Source of the DNA: Lolliginicoccus lacisalsi
GTDB taxonomy: Bacteria > Actinomycetota > Actinomycetes > Mycobacteriales > Mycobacteriaceae
NCBI RefSeq assembly: GCF_014841105.1
Contig: NZ_JACYWE010000001.1
Coordinates: 229,517-293,516, forward strand
DNA: 64,000 nucleotides
Reading direction: 5' to 3'
The stretch's first letter is position 1; each line of letters begins with the position of its first letter. Below are positions 1 to 8,050 of the stretch, piece by piece. The position numbers and the translations under genes were made by a program. The notes under the pieces are model-generated. The model made no database searches. It saw nothing but the letters and a program-made list of their open reading frames with translations, and had not been told where the DNA came from.

Positions 1-24
1 GACGTCGAACGCGAGCTCGGTCAC
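1..24 (-). CDS. DUF6084-like protein, N-terminus only
   Basis: Only the first eight codons are present; the rest lies beyond the window edge. The GTG start overlaps the stop of the DUF5947 gene in a GTGA arrangement, and the fragment reads MTELAFDV. DUF6084 proteins in actinobacterial group 1h hydrogenase operons commonly begin this way and often follow DUF5947 (family knowledge), so the assignment rests on context plus eight residues. Function of the family is unknown. Confidence 0.45.
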
Positions 25-677
25 CGGATGCCTCCTGCGCGGGCGGCGGGACGGGCCCGGGCGGCGATGCGGTCGAAGAAGGTGTCGATGCGCCGGCGCG
101 CGTCCTGGCCGCCGTCGAAGCCGCGCCACACCGCGCGCAGTTGCCCGACGAGCTCGTAGCAAGCATCGATGGGCACGAGGTAGCACTCGGGCGCGGCGAG
201 GGGATCCTCGGGAACGCGGATGAGCAGTGCTTCCACGTCGGGCAGCATCGTGCCCAGGTGCGGGAGCGAGTTGGTGATGTCCTCCCACTGGCGGATGTCG
301 AGCTCGGACTCGGTGGCCCCGGCGGGTCCGGGATAGAAGGTGCCGGTGTGGCCGAGCTTGGAGTTGTGGAAGCAGAACGCGAGCCCGACGGGTATGTCGA
401 GCGCGGCCCATTCCTGCCGCGTCAGGCCCTCGTCGCCGAAGGAGAGGTAGCGGGCCGGCACGGATCGGAATCGCAGGCTCGCGCTGGTGTCGGTGAAGAG
501 CAGGTAGCAGGGGCGGCACACGCACATCAGTTGCCGTCCTTGCACGTCGACGACGTGGGAGTGCTCGTCGCCGATGGGGACCGCGCACATGTCGCAGCGC
601 TCCCCCGGCTGCGTCTCGGGCTGGGTGGCGCGTATTCGCCGCAGGACGTCGAGCGGCGAGTCGCTTGCCCCGCTCAC
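21..677 (-). CDS. DUF5947 family hydrogenase-operon protein
   Basis: A 218-residue cytosolic protein of unknown biochemical role, recognised as DUF5947, a family that accompanies group 1h [NiFe]-hydrogenases in Actinobacteria. The N-terminal part carries a CxxC pair (RCDMC, about residues 28-31) and a second cluster CVCRPC about residues 52-57, a pattern compatible with zinc or Fe-S binding. No signal peptide or membrane segment is seen. The GTG start overlaps the stop of the upstream NifU/Rieske gene in a GTGA arrangement, so translation is probably coupled. Context suggests a part in assembly of, or electron transfer from, the hydrogenase (inference). Confidence 0.85.
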   Translation of the reverse strand: MSGASDSPLDVLRRIRATQPETQPGERCDMCAVPIGDEHSHVVDVQGRQLMCVCRPCYLLFTDTSASLRFRSVPARYLSFGDEGLTRQEWAALDIPVGLAFCFHNSKLGHTGTFYPGPAGATESELDIRQWEDITNSLPHLGTMLPDVEALLIRVPEDPLAAPECYLVPIDACYELVGQLRAVWRGFDGGQDARRRIDTFFDRIAARARPAARAGGIR

Positions 678-1612
678 TGCCCGGCCCCCGCGGGCACCGA
701 CACGGAGAGCACGCCCTCGCGGCGCAGCACGGGAAGCGGCGTGAGGTGCTCTCCCCCGTGTTCGCTGCTGGTGTCATCGATACTTGCTCCCGCGCGGCCG
801 ATGTCGAAGTGCGCCCGGCAGCGCGGGCAGCGCAGCACGGCCGTGCGAGTCCCGGCCTGGCGGTGCAGCACGGCCCCGGCCATGGAACCGAGGCAGTGGC
901 CGCACCGGTCGATGAAGGCGTAGGCCTCCTCCCCGACGCGGCATGCCAGGATGGTCGTGCCGCCGACGGCGAATCCCGCGACCTCGCCATCGGCGAGGCC
1001 CTCGAGCTCGGGCAGCTCCGCCCAGCTCCCGGCGTGGTGGGGGCCGTTGTGGTCGGATCCGTTCTGGTGCACCTTGGCGAACAGCGTGTCGGGCGCGATG
1101 AGCCCGCTCGAGCCGTCCCCCGAGCGATCCTCGGTCTCGACCTGGATGTCAGTGATCTCGGGGGCCGCGGACCGCACGGCATCCTCGACGGCGAGCTCGA
1201 GGGTCACCGAGGAGGAGGGGCAGCTCTTGCAGGTGCCCTGGAACCGCAGGCGCACCACGCCCTCGTCGACGCCGATCAGATCGACATCGCCGCCGTGGGA
1301 GCCGAGGTAGGGGCGCACGCTGTCGAGCGCCTTGCGCACGCGCGCCTCCACATCGTCGGGGTGCAGGCCGTGGACGAGCAGCAGGCTGGCGACGAGGTCA
1401 TCGTCGGCGATCTTGCGGAGGATCACGCCCCCGTCATGCTCGCCGATCACCCGCAGAATCTGCTCGAGCCCGGCCCCGTACAGGCCGACGACCTCGCGCA
1501 CGAGGGTCTCGGCGCGCTCCCGCGCGATGGGCCCGCTCGCCGACATCGCGTCGAGCAGTCCATCGATGCGGTCACCCGCATCGCGCCAGGTTCCCGGGCT
1601 CCCGGCAGGCAT
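674..1612 (-). CDS. NifU C-terminal domain / Rieske domain fusion protein
   Basis: A 312-residue fusion. Residues about 90-160 form a NifU C-terminal (scaffold-type) domain with the paired cysteines C128 and C131 in the motif GTCKSCPSSS. Residues about 200-305 form a Rieske-type domain whose ligand pairs are C237-x-H239 and C265-x2-H268 (CRAHFD), with additional cysteines at 240 and 262. It lies four bases downstream of the hydrogenase large-subunit stop and overlaps the next gene, so it belongs to the hydrogenase operon. The two domains suggest Fe-S cluster delivery to the small subunit and/or an electron-carrying partner of the enzyme (inference). The N-terminal 85 residues match no domain I recognise. 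Confidence 0.92.
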   Translation of the reverse strand: MPAGSPGTWRDAGDRIDGLLDAMSASGPIARERAETLVREVVGLYGAGLEQILRVIGEHDGGVILRKIADDDLVASLLLVHGLHPDDVEARVRKALDSVRPYLGSHGGDVDLIGVDEGVVRLRFQGTCKSCPSSSVTLELAVEDAVRSAAPEITDIQVETEDRSGDGSSGLIAPDTLFAKVHQNGSDHNGPHHAGSWAELPELEGLADGEVAGFAVGGTTILACRVGEEAYAFIDRCGHCLGSMAGAVLHRQAGTRTAVLRCPRCRAHFDIGRAGASIDDTSSEHGGEHLTPLPVLRREGVLSVSVPAGAGQ

Positions 1613-1616
1613 GCGA

Positions 1617-3431
1617 TCACTCGCCCGTCAGCGACTGGGTGGGCGAGTGCAGCTTCTCCAGTGTCTTCCCGCCCCCGAGGTACATGTGCACCCCGCACGG
1701 CAGGCATGGATCGAAGCTGCGGACGGTCCGCATCACGTCGATCCCCTTGAAGTTCTCGAGGTCGTTCTCCTCGAAGATCGGCTGCCCCTGCACCGCGTCC
1801 TCGTACGGGCCCGGCGTGCCGAAGCTATCGCGCGGGTTCGCGTTCCACGGCGTCGGCGGGTACGGGTGGTAGTTGGCGATCTTGCCGTCGCGGATCACCA
1901 TGTGGTGGCTGAGCACGCCGCGCACCGCCTCGGTGAAGCCGCACCCGATGCCCTCGTCCGGCACCTCGAACTTCTCCCAGGTCTTGGTCCGCCCGGCCCG
2001 GATCTCCTCGAGCGCCTTCTCGCAGAAGTGCAGCGCGCACGCAGCGGCGTAAGCCTGGAAGTAGGTGCGTGCCCGGTCCCGCTCGATGGTGTTGGAGCCA
2101 TGCGCCGGGATCTTCCATTCGAAGCTGACCGGGCCCTTGAGCGCAGTCTTCGGCAGGTTGATCTGCACGCTGTGGCCGGTGGACTTGACGTAGCCGACGT
2201 CGACGAGCCCGGCGAGCGCTGTCGACCACAGCCGGGCGAGCGGCCCGCCTCCGGTGTCGAGGGCGAGGTGATCGGTGCCGTCGAACCAGCGGGGCGACAT
2301 CACCCACGAGTACTTGTCGTCCATGTCGCGGCGCTGCGGCCGCGGATTGGTGTGCTGGTTCCAGGGGTGGCGGCGGTCCACGGGATTGCCCAGCGGATCG
2401 CGGGTCACGAACATCTCCTGATCGGTCCAGTCGTCGTAGTACGAGGAGCCGAGCAGGATGCGGATGCCCAGGTTGATGTCCACCAGGGAGGTCGTGACGA
2501 GCTTGCCGTCCACCACGACGCCGGGGGTGACGAACATCCTGCGCCCCCACGCCTCCATGTCCTTGTACTCGAAGTTGCAGATGTCGGGATCCTGGAAGGA
2601 GCCCCAGCAGCCGAGCAGGGTGCGGCGCAGGCCGACCTTCTCGTAGCCGGGCAGTGCTTCGTAGAAGAAGTCGAACAGGTCGTCGTGCATGGGCACGACC
2701 TTCTTCATGAACTCGACGTAGCGCATCAGCCGGGACATGTAGTCGGTCATCAGCTGGATCGTCGCGACGGTTCCGACGCCGCCGGGATACAGCGTGGAGG
2801 GGTGGACGTGGCGGCCCTCCATGAGGCAGAACATCTCGCGGGTGGAGCGCGAGACCGCGAGGGCCTCGCGGTAGAACTCGCCGGAGAACGGGTTGAGCGA
2901 GCGCATGATGTCGCCGATGGTGCGGTAGCCGTGCTCCCCGGCGTGCGGGGCCTCGGTCTTGTTGGCGCGCTCGAGGACGCCCGGGTTGGTCTCGGCGACC
3001 ATCTTCTCGCAGAAATCAACGCCCACCAGGTTCTCCTGGAAGATGTTGTGGTCGAACATGTACTCGGCCGCCTCGCCGAGGTTGATGATCCATTCGCCGA
3101 TGTGCGGCGGCTTCACCCCGTAGGCCATGTTCTGCGCGTAGCAGGAACAGGTGGCGTGGTTGTCACCGCAGATGCCACAGATGCGGGAGGTGATGAAGTG
3201 CGCGTCGCGGGGGTCCTTTCCCTTCATGAAGATGGAGTAGCCGCGGAAGATCGACGAGGTGCTGTGGCACTCCTTGACGACCTTCTGCTTGAAATCGATG
3301 GTGGTGTAGATGCCTAGGCTGCCCACGATCCGGGTGATCGGATCCCAGTTCATCTCCACCAGGCCGTCCGCGTTCTCCTTGATGGGCGGCGGGGTGGGCA
3401 GCGGCCCGGGCCCGTGAATGGTTGACGTCAT
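1617..3431 (-). CDS. hhyL: [NiFe]-hydrogenase large subunit, group 1h type
   Basis: 604-residue catalytic subunit that carries the NiFe(CN)2CO centre and oxidises H2, at high affinity in this group. The four nickel-ligand cysteines are in the L1 motif RICGICGDNH (C85, C88, H92) and the L2 motif DPCLPCGVH (C576, C579, H582). In the family a maturation endopeptidase cleaves after the L2 histidine, which here would remove a 22-residue tail starting MYLGGG. The extended L1 motif (SRICGICGDNHATCSCYAQN) and the tail are typical of the actinobacterial group 1h enzymes (family knowledge). ATG start; 28 bases downstream of hhyS. The specific endopeptidase gene is not in the window. Confidence 0.97.
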   Translation of the reverse strand: MTSTIHGPGPLPTPPPIKENADGLVEMNWDPITRIVGSLGIYTTIDFKQKVVKECHSTSSIFRGYSIFMKGKDPRDAHFITSRICGICGDNHATCSCYAQNMAYGVKPPHIGEWIINLGEAAEYMFDHNIFQENLVGVDFCEKMVAETNPGVLERANKTEAPHAGEHGYRTIGDIMRSLNPFSGEFYREALAVSRSTREMFCLMEGRHVHPSTLYPGGVGTVATIQLMTDYMSRLMRYVEFMKKVVPMHDDLFDFFYEALPGYEKVGLRRTLLGCWGSFQDPDICNFEYKDMEAWGRRMFVTPGVVVDGKLVTTSLVDINLGIRILLGSSYYDDWTDQEMFVTRDPLGNPVDRRHPWNQHTNPRPQRRDMDDKYSWVMSPRWFDGTDHLALDTGGGPLARLWSTALAGLVDVGYVKSTGHSVQINLPKTALKGPVSFEWKIPAHGSNTIERDRARTYFQAYAAACALHFCEKALEEIRAGRTKTWEKFEVPDEGIGCGFTEAVRGVLSHHMVIRDGKIANYHPYPPTPWNANPRDSFGTPGPYEDAVQGQPIFEENDLENFKGIDVMRTVRSFDPCLPCGVHMYLGGGKTLEKLHSPTQSLTGE

Positions 3432-3459
3432 CGCATGCCTCTTCGCTTGTACCGGGCTG

Positions 3460-4515
3460 CTACCAGGTGCGGGTGGCGCCGGTGGTCAGTTGATCGCCGC
3501 GGGCGCGCCACTTCGGTTCCCGGTCAACGGTGTGGGAGGTGATGTTGCGCAGGGTGCGGATCACCGATCCGTACACGCCTACCGCGGCGCTCGAGAGCTT
3601 GCCGCCGGGCGGTTCGTCCATGAACGGCATGAACATGTCGGGGAAGCCTGGCATGGTGCAGCCGATGCAGATGCCGCCGACGTTCGGGCAGCCGCCGACC
3701 CCGTTGATCCAGCCCCGCTTGGGGACGTTGCACTTGACGACCGGGCCCCAGCATCCCAGCTTCACGATGCACTTCGGGGAGCCGTACTCGGTCGCGAAAT
3801 CGCCTTCCTCGTAGTATCCGGCGCGGTCGCATCCCTCGTGGACGGTCTTGCCGAACAGCCACGTGGGGCGCAACGCCTCGTCGAGCGGGATCATCGGCGC
3901 CTGTCCCGACGCCTGGTACAGCAGGTAGGTCAATGTCTCGGACAAGTTGTCGGGGTGGATGGGGCAGCCCGGCACGCACACGATCGGCAGGCCGGCCTTG
4001 GATTTCCAGTCCCAGCCGAGATAGTCGGGCACGCCCATCGCCCCGGTGGGGTTGCCCGCCATCGCGTGGATGCCGCCATAGGTCGCGCAGGTGCCAACCG
4101 CCACGACGGCGGTGGCCTTGGGGGTCAAGCGGTCGAGCCATTCGCTAGTGGTGATGGGCTGGCCGTCCTCGTCGTTGCCGAAGCCGCACCAGTAGCCGTC
4201 GCTGTCGTCGATCTTCTCGTTCGGTATCGAGCCCTCGACGACGAGGACGAACGGCTCGAGCTCGCCGCGATCGGCCTTGCGGAACCACTCGAGGAAGTCG
4301 TCGGCTCCCCCTTCGGGCCCGCATTCGAAGTCGATGAGCGGCCAGTGCACAGCTATGTTGGGAAGTCCGGGCAGGGCGCCGAGGGCGATCTCCTCGATCG
4401 TGGGCTGGGTGGCTGCGGTCAGGGCCACCGAATCGCCGTCGCAACTGAGTCCTGCGTTGATCCAGAGGACATGGATCACGGGGGTTTCTTCTGCTGTAGC
4501 CGCCGTGTCAGACAT
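3460..4515 (-). CDS. hhyS: [NiFe]-hydrogenase small subunit, group 1h type
   Basis: 351-residue electron-transfer subunit with three Fe-S clusters. The proximal-cluster motif near the N-terminus reads GLSCDGD (C25, D28): the second cysteine of the usual CxxC is an aspartate, giving the 3Cys-1Asp ligation known for the O2-insensitive actinobacterial enzyme. Further ligand motifs are GTCATYGG and PGCPIHPDN, plus a C-terminal cysteine-rich stretch with CWGP, GGCPN and CIGC. There is no Tat signal peptide and no C-terminal membrane anchor, so export by the classical route is not indicated. I chose the ATG at 4515 because GGAAAG lies eight bases upstream; an in-frame GTG at 4524 is an alternative. 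First gene of the operon. Confidence 0.96.
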   Translation of the reverse strand: MSDTAATAEETPVIHVLWINAGLSCDGDSVALTAATQPTIEEIALGALPGLPNIAVHWPLIDFECGPEGGADDFLEWFRKADRGELEPFVLVVEGSIPNEKIDDSDGYWCGFGNDEDGQPITTSEWLDRLTPKATAVVAVGTCATYGGIHAMAGNPTGAMGVPDYLGWDWKSKAGLPIVCVPGCPIHPDNLSETLTYLLYQASGQAPMIPLDEALRPTWLFGKTVHEGCDRAGYYEEGDFATEYGSPKCIVKLGCWGPVVKCNVPKRGWINGVGGCPNVGGICIGCTMPGFPDMFMPFMDEPPGGKLSSAAVGVYGSVIRTLRNITSHTVDREPKWRARGDQLTTGATRTW

Positions 4516-4592
4516 GGTTGCCACTTTCCGGGGCAGGGCACGCGCAAGCCCACAGGCCCCTGCGTCACCGGAGTCGACCCTCGGCCCACTTG

Positions 4593-4608
4593 CGTGACGT
4601 AGATCACA
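4593..4608. promoter_or_regulatory. CRP-like binding site upstream of hhyS
   Basis: The sequence CGTGACGTAGATCACA contains GTGA, six bases, TCAC, matching the CRP/FNR-superfamily consensus TGTGA-N6-TCACA used by actinobacterial CRP. It lies about 80 bases upstream of hhyS and is well placed to activate the hydrogenase operon during carbon limitation (inference). Confidence 0.6.
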
Positions 4609-4667
4609 TTCTAGGCGATCATGATCAGTCTGGTCAAAGGTCGATCTGCCGCGTCACCTGCAAGGCT

Positions 4668-4686
4668 ATAGGCTTGGCTAGCCTAA
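4668..4686. promoter_or_regulatory. DtxR/IdeR iron box upstream of the iron-uptake operon
   Basis: ATAGGCTTGGCTAGCCTAA matches 15 of 19 positions of the DtxR/IdeR consensus TTAGGTTAGGCTAACCTAA. It sits about 215 bases before the first binding-protein gene, implying repression of the operon when iron is plentiful. The rest of the 4525-4901 gap shows only the CRP-like site and a good ribosome site (AAGGAG, 4891-4896). Confidence 0.72.
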
Positions 4687-4901
4687 CGTCACTAGATCAC
4701 GGGTGGTCAGCAGCCCGAATCGCCGATCCGGCGGCAGAAGCGCATGGCGACGCCCGGAGAACGCGCGCAGCCGAGCCTCGACCGACCGGCTCGATTCGGT
4801 CTTTGACAGCAAACCCCCAGGCCAGAGGCGTACTTCACCAAACGGACTATCCGCGCACTACGGTCGTGCGGGCCAGGAACCCGAGTCACCAAGGAGCCTC
4901 C

Positions 4902-5891
4902 ATGAAACGGTGGGCACGCGCCACCACTGCCGTGGCAGCCATCGCTCTCGCCGCGAGCTGCAGCGGCAACGCCGACGACGCCACCGGCGAGACCGATGGC
5001 GCGGCGCCTGGCTTCCCGCTCGTGATCACCGACGCGGCAGGCAAGGAGCACACCTTCGATGCGCCCCCGCGCATTGGATGCATCTGGTTCGGCTGCATCG
5101 AGTCCATGGCGGACATGGGCATCGCCCCGGCCGCGCACTCCGCGCCCGAGCAGTTCCACAACGCGTTCAACTTCCCCGCCGGCCCCAGCGAGCATCAGGT
5201 CGAGGACTCCTCGAGCGCCGAGCAATGGGCGATGGCCGAGGTCGATGTCCTCATCACCCGCGTCCCCGAGTCTCCCGAGGACGCCGCTCTCGAGCAGGCC
5301 GCGCCGGTGTTCTACCTCCACCACCCCAGCTACGGCGACAGCACCGAGACGGGCATCGACGCCTACTACGAGAACATGCGCATCATGGGCGAGCTGACCG
5401 GCGAGCCCGACGCCGCGCAGGAGGCAATCGACCGCTACGAGGCGACGGTGGCGGCGCTCGAGCAGGCCGCGCCGGAGGGTGCCGCCGATACGACGGTCGC
5501 GCCGATCTTCGGCGGCAGCGAAGGCTATTACCTCAGCGGCAGCGAGAACCCGTTCTGCGATGTGCTCGCCAGCAACGAGCTCGGCCGCTGCGTCGACGCC
5601 GAGACCGGCGAGATGAACGGCGAGGCGTTCCTCGCCCTCCAGCCGGACTGGATCGCCTTCATGACCGACTTCGGCAACGAGCCCACCCGCGATGATCCGG
5701 TGTGGGGGCGGCTCGATGCGGTCCGCGACGGCAACGTCTACGCCGCGCAGACCCGCATCTACTGCTGCAGCCTCCGCGGACTCACCCACGCGCTGCAGGA
5801 GTACGGGCACACCGTGTGGGGCGAGGAAGCCGGGATCCCGGCGCCGGGCAAGCTCGACGACTTCGACCCAGCGACCGACGCGATCCGCTGA
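4902..5891 (+). CDS. Iron-siderophore ABC transporter substrate-binding lipoprotein (cysteine-rich)
   Basis: 329-residue periplasmic-binding-type lipoprotein (FecB/FepB fold). The signal peptide ends in a lipobox-like LAASC with the lipidated cysteine at residue 20. The mature protein follows the family pattern 'VITDAAGKEHTFDAPPRI...' and contains the recurrent phrases for two lobes joined by a long helix. It is unusual in carrying six cysteines in the mature domain (GCIWFGC, PFC, GRC, YCC), which could form disulfides or bind metal. Start chosen at the ATG six bases after AAGGAG; a longer in-frame extension upstream lacks a signal. First gene downstream of the iron box and followed at once by two permeases. 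Confidence 0.92.
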   Translation: MKRWARATTAVAAIALAASCSGNADDATGETDGAAPGFPLVITDAAGKEHTFDAPPRIGCIWFGCIESMADMGIAPAAHSAPEQFHNAFNFPAGPSEHQVEDSSSAEQWAMAEVDVLITRVPESPEDAALEQAAPVFYLHHPSYGDSTETGIDAYYENMRIMGELTGEPDAAQEAIDRYEATVAALEQAAPEGAADTTVAPIFGGSEGYYLSGSENPFCDVLASNELGRCVDAETGEMNGEAFLALQPDWIAFMTDFGNEPTRDDPVWGRLDAVRDGNVYAAQTRIYCCSLRGLTHALQEYGHTVWGEEAGIPAPGKLDDFDPATDAIR

Positions 5892-5894
5892 TCA

Positions 5895-6992
5895 ATGATC
5901 CCACCGGCCACCACCTTGCTGCCGACGGTCTCCCCCGAGCCCGTTGCCGCCGAGGAGCCTGCAGCTCCCGCACCGCCGCCCCGGCCGCGAGCCACCCGCT
6001 TCGTCATCGCTCTCGCGGTGATGCTCGCGCTCATCGCCGGGGCGGGGGCGGTGCAGCTGGCCCGGGGCGAGCCGAATGTCTCCCTCGGCTTCGCCTTGTC
6101 AGTGCTTCTCGATGAGGGCGCAGGCACCGATGCCGCCTTCGTGATCCGCGAGCTCCGTGTTCCACGGATCGTGCTCGCGGTGATCAGCGGGGCCGCGCTC
6201 GGGCTCGCGGGGACCCTGCTGCAGGGCGCGTTCCGCAATCCGGTCGCTGACCCCAGCCTGCTCGGCATCTCCCAGGCGGCGTCCCTCGTGGTGGCCGTCA
6301 GCATCCTGATGCCGGGGACCCTTCCGGCGGGCATGGTGCCGGTGCTGTGCCTCGCAGCCGGATTCGGCACCGGGCTCGTGCTGGTGCTGCTCTCCCGCAC
6401 GGTCCGGGATCCGGTGCGGCTCATCCTCATCGGCGTGGTGCTGGCGATGTTCTACAGCATGCTCATCAGCATGGTCCTGCTGCTGGCGGTCGATTGGGTC
6501 GACCTCTCGGCCTACCTGCGATTCACCGCGGGATCACTCTCGGCGGCAGACTGGGCGGACGTCGGCGGAGTCCTGCCGTGGATCGCGGTGGGCATCCCGG
6601 CCGCGTTGCTGTGCGGTCGTGCGCTGAACCTCCTTCAGCTCGGCGATGACCTCGCGACCGGGCTGGGGCTAAGAGTGACATCGTCACGTTTCCTCCTGCT
6701 CGGCATCGCGGTCCTGCTCATCGCGCCGCTGGTCTCCATCACCGGTCCGATCGGGTTCATCGCCTTGCTGTCCCCGCACGTCGCGCGGTTCGCGGTGCGG
6801 TCGAGCAACGCGCATTTCGTGCTGCCCGCGTCCGCGCTGGCCGGGGCTGCGGCCATTCTCCTGGCAGACGTCGCGGGACGGCTGCTGCTGTTCCCGCTGG
6901 AAGTTCCGGTGGGCGTGTGGACCATCGCTGTGGCCGGGCCCGCGGCGATCCTCCTGGCACGCCATCGATTGTCGAGCGCGAGGCAGTCATGA
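5895..6992 (+). CDS. FecCD-family iron-siderophore ABC permease
   Basis: 365-residue integral membrane subunit of an iron-siderophore importer, with about nine or ten hydrophobic segments after a proline/alanine-rich cytosolic N-terminus of 35 residues. Family signatures visible are 'RVPRIVLAVISGAALGLAG', the coupling region 'GAFRNPVADPSLLGIS' and 'TGPIGFIALLSPHVAR'. It begins three bases after the upstream stop and overlaps the second permease by four bases (ATGA), so the two permeases are made together and should form the heterodimeric channel. Confidence 0.95.
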   Translation: MIPPATTLLPTVSPEPVAAEEPAAPAPPPRPRATRFVIALAVMLALIAGAGAVQLARGEPNVSLGFALSVLLDEGAGTDAAFVIRELRVPRIVLAVISGAALGLAGTLLQGAFRNPVADPSLLGISQAASLVVAVSILMPGTLPAGMVPVLCLAAGFGTGLVLVLLSRTVRDPVRLILIGVVLAMFYSMLISMVLLLAVDWVDLSAYLRFTAGSLSAADWADVGGVLPWIAVGIPAALLCGRALNLLQLGDDLATGLGLRVTSSRFLLLGIAVLLIAPLVSITGPIGFIALLSPHVARFAVRSSNAHFVLPASALAGAAAILLADVAGRLLLFPLEVPVGVWTIAVAGPAAILLARHRLSSARQS

Positions 6993-8050
6993 GCACACCA
7001 ACGACGAGCACCGTCGACCGCGACGCGCGGTGGCGCCGCCTCGCGCCTGTCCTGCTCATCATTGTCGCCGTCGTATCGGCCGCCACGCTGCTGGTCGGCG
7101 AGAACAACATGCTGACCCCGCTCGACGTGATCGCCGTGCTCGCCAGCGATGATCCGGTCACGCTGCACGAGATCGCCGTCAACAGCCGGGGCCCCCGCAT
7201 CGTGCTCGCGATCATGGTCGGCGCGGGGCTGGGCGCGGCGGGCGCGCTGCTGCAGAGCCTCGTGCGCAACCCGTTGGCGAGCCCCGAGTTCGTCGGCGTC
7301 AGTGCCGGGGCGGTCACGGCGACCGTGGCGTTCATGGCCTTCGGGCCCGCTCTGGCTGCCGGGATGATCGGGTGGATCAGGCCGCTCGTCGCGACGGGCG
7401 GCGGGCTCGTGGCCGCGGTGGTCGTCTACCTGCTCGCCCGCCAGGTCGGCAGCGTCGAGTCCACCCGGTTGCTGCTCGTCGGCATCGTGACCAGTGGCGT
7501 TCTCGCATCGGTCACCACCGTGAGCATGATCGCGCTCGGCGAGCAGGCCGGGGAACTGCTGTCGTGGCTGTCCGGATCGCTCGCCCTGCGCACCTGGCCG
7601 GACACCATGTGGGTGGCTGCCTACCTGGTGCCGGGCGTGGCGCTGACACTCATCGCCATCCCGCGGGTGAACCTGCGCCAGCTCGGCGATGACGTCGCCA
7701 TCGGGCTGGGCCAGCGCAGGGAGTGGGATCGCCTGATCGTCCTGCTCGCGGCCGTCGTGCTCACCGCGGCCTGCGTCAGCATCGTCGGCGCCATCGGGTT
7801 CGTGGGGCTCATCGGTCCGCACATCGCGCGCAAGATCGTCGGCAACGACGCCCGGCGCCTCGTCCCCGCCGCCGCGCTCGGTGGCGCGCTGATGGTTCTG
7901 ATCGCGGATTTCGTCTCCCGCAATCTGGATCCCGCCTGGATCGCCGGGCCCCTGGGCCTCGAGGTCCGCAACGTCACCCTGCCCGTAGGGGTCTACCTGA
8001 CGCTGTTCGGGGTCCCGTTCCTGCTGTCGCTGCTGTGGAAGGCCAAGTAG
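6989..8050 (+). CDS. FecCD-family iron-siderophore ABC permease
   Basis: 353-residue partner permease. It shows the same family pattern as its neighbour: 'RGPRIVLAIMVGAGLGAAG', 'LVRNPLASPEFVGVS' and 'VGAIGFVGLIGPHIARKIVG', with about nine or ten transmembrane stretches. The ATG overlaps the preceding stop, and the protein ends immediately before the ATPase gene. The transport substrate cannot be read from sequence; hydroxamate or catecholate siderophores are the usual cargo of this family. Confidence 0.95.
   Translation: MSTPTTSTVDRDARWRRLAPVLLIIVAVVSAATLLVGENNMLTPLDVIAVLASDDPVTLHEIAVNSRGPRIVLAIMVGAGLGAAGALLQSLVRNPLASPEFVGVSAGAVTATVAFMAFGPALAAGMIGWIRPLVATGGGLVAAVVVYLLARQVGSVESTRLLLVGIVTSGVLASVTTVSMIALGEQAGELLSWLSGSLALRTWPDTMWVAAYLVPGVALTLIAIPRVNLRQLGDDVAIGLGQRREWDRLIVLLAAVVLTAACVSIVGAIGFVGLIGPHIARKIVGNDARRLVPAAALGGALMVLIADFVSRNLDPAWIAGPLGLEVRNVTLPVGVYLTLFGVPFLLSLLWKAK

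Noticed and set aside
1332..3317. 661-codon plus-strand frame opposite hhyL
   Set aside because: Shadow frame; valine/histidine/arginine-rich, with no motifs.
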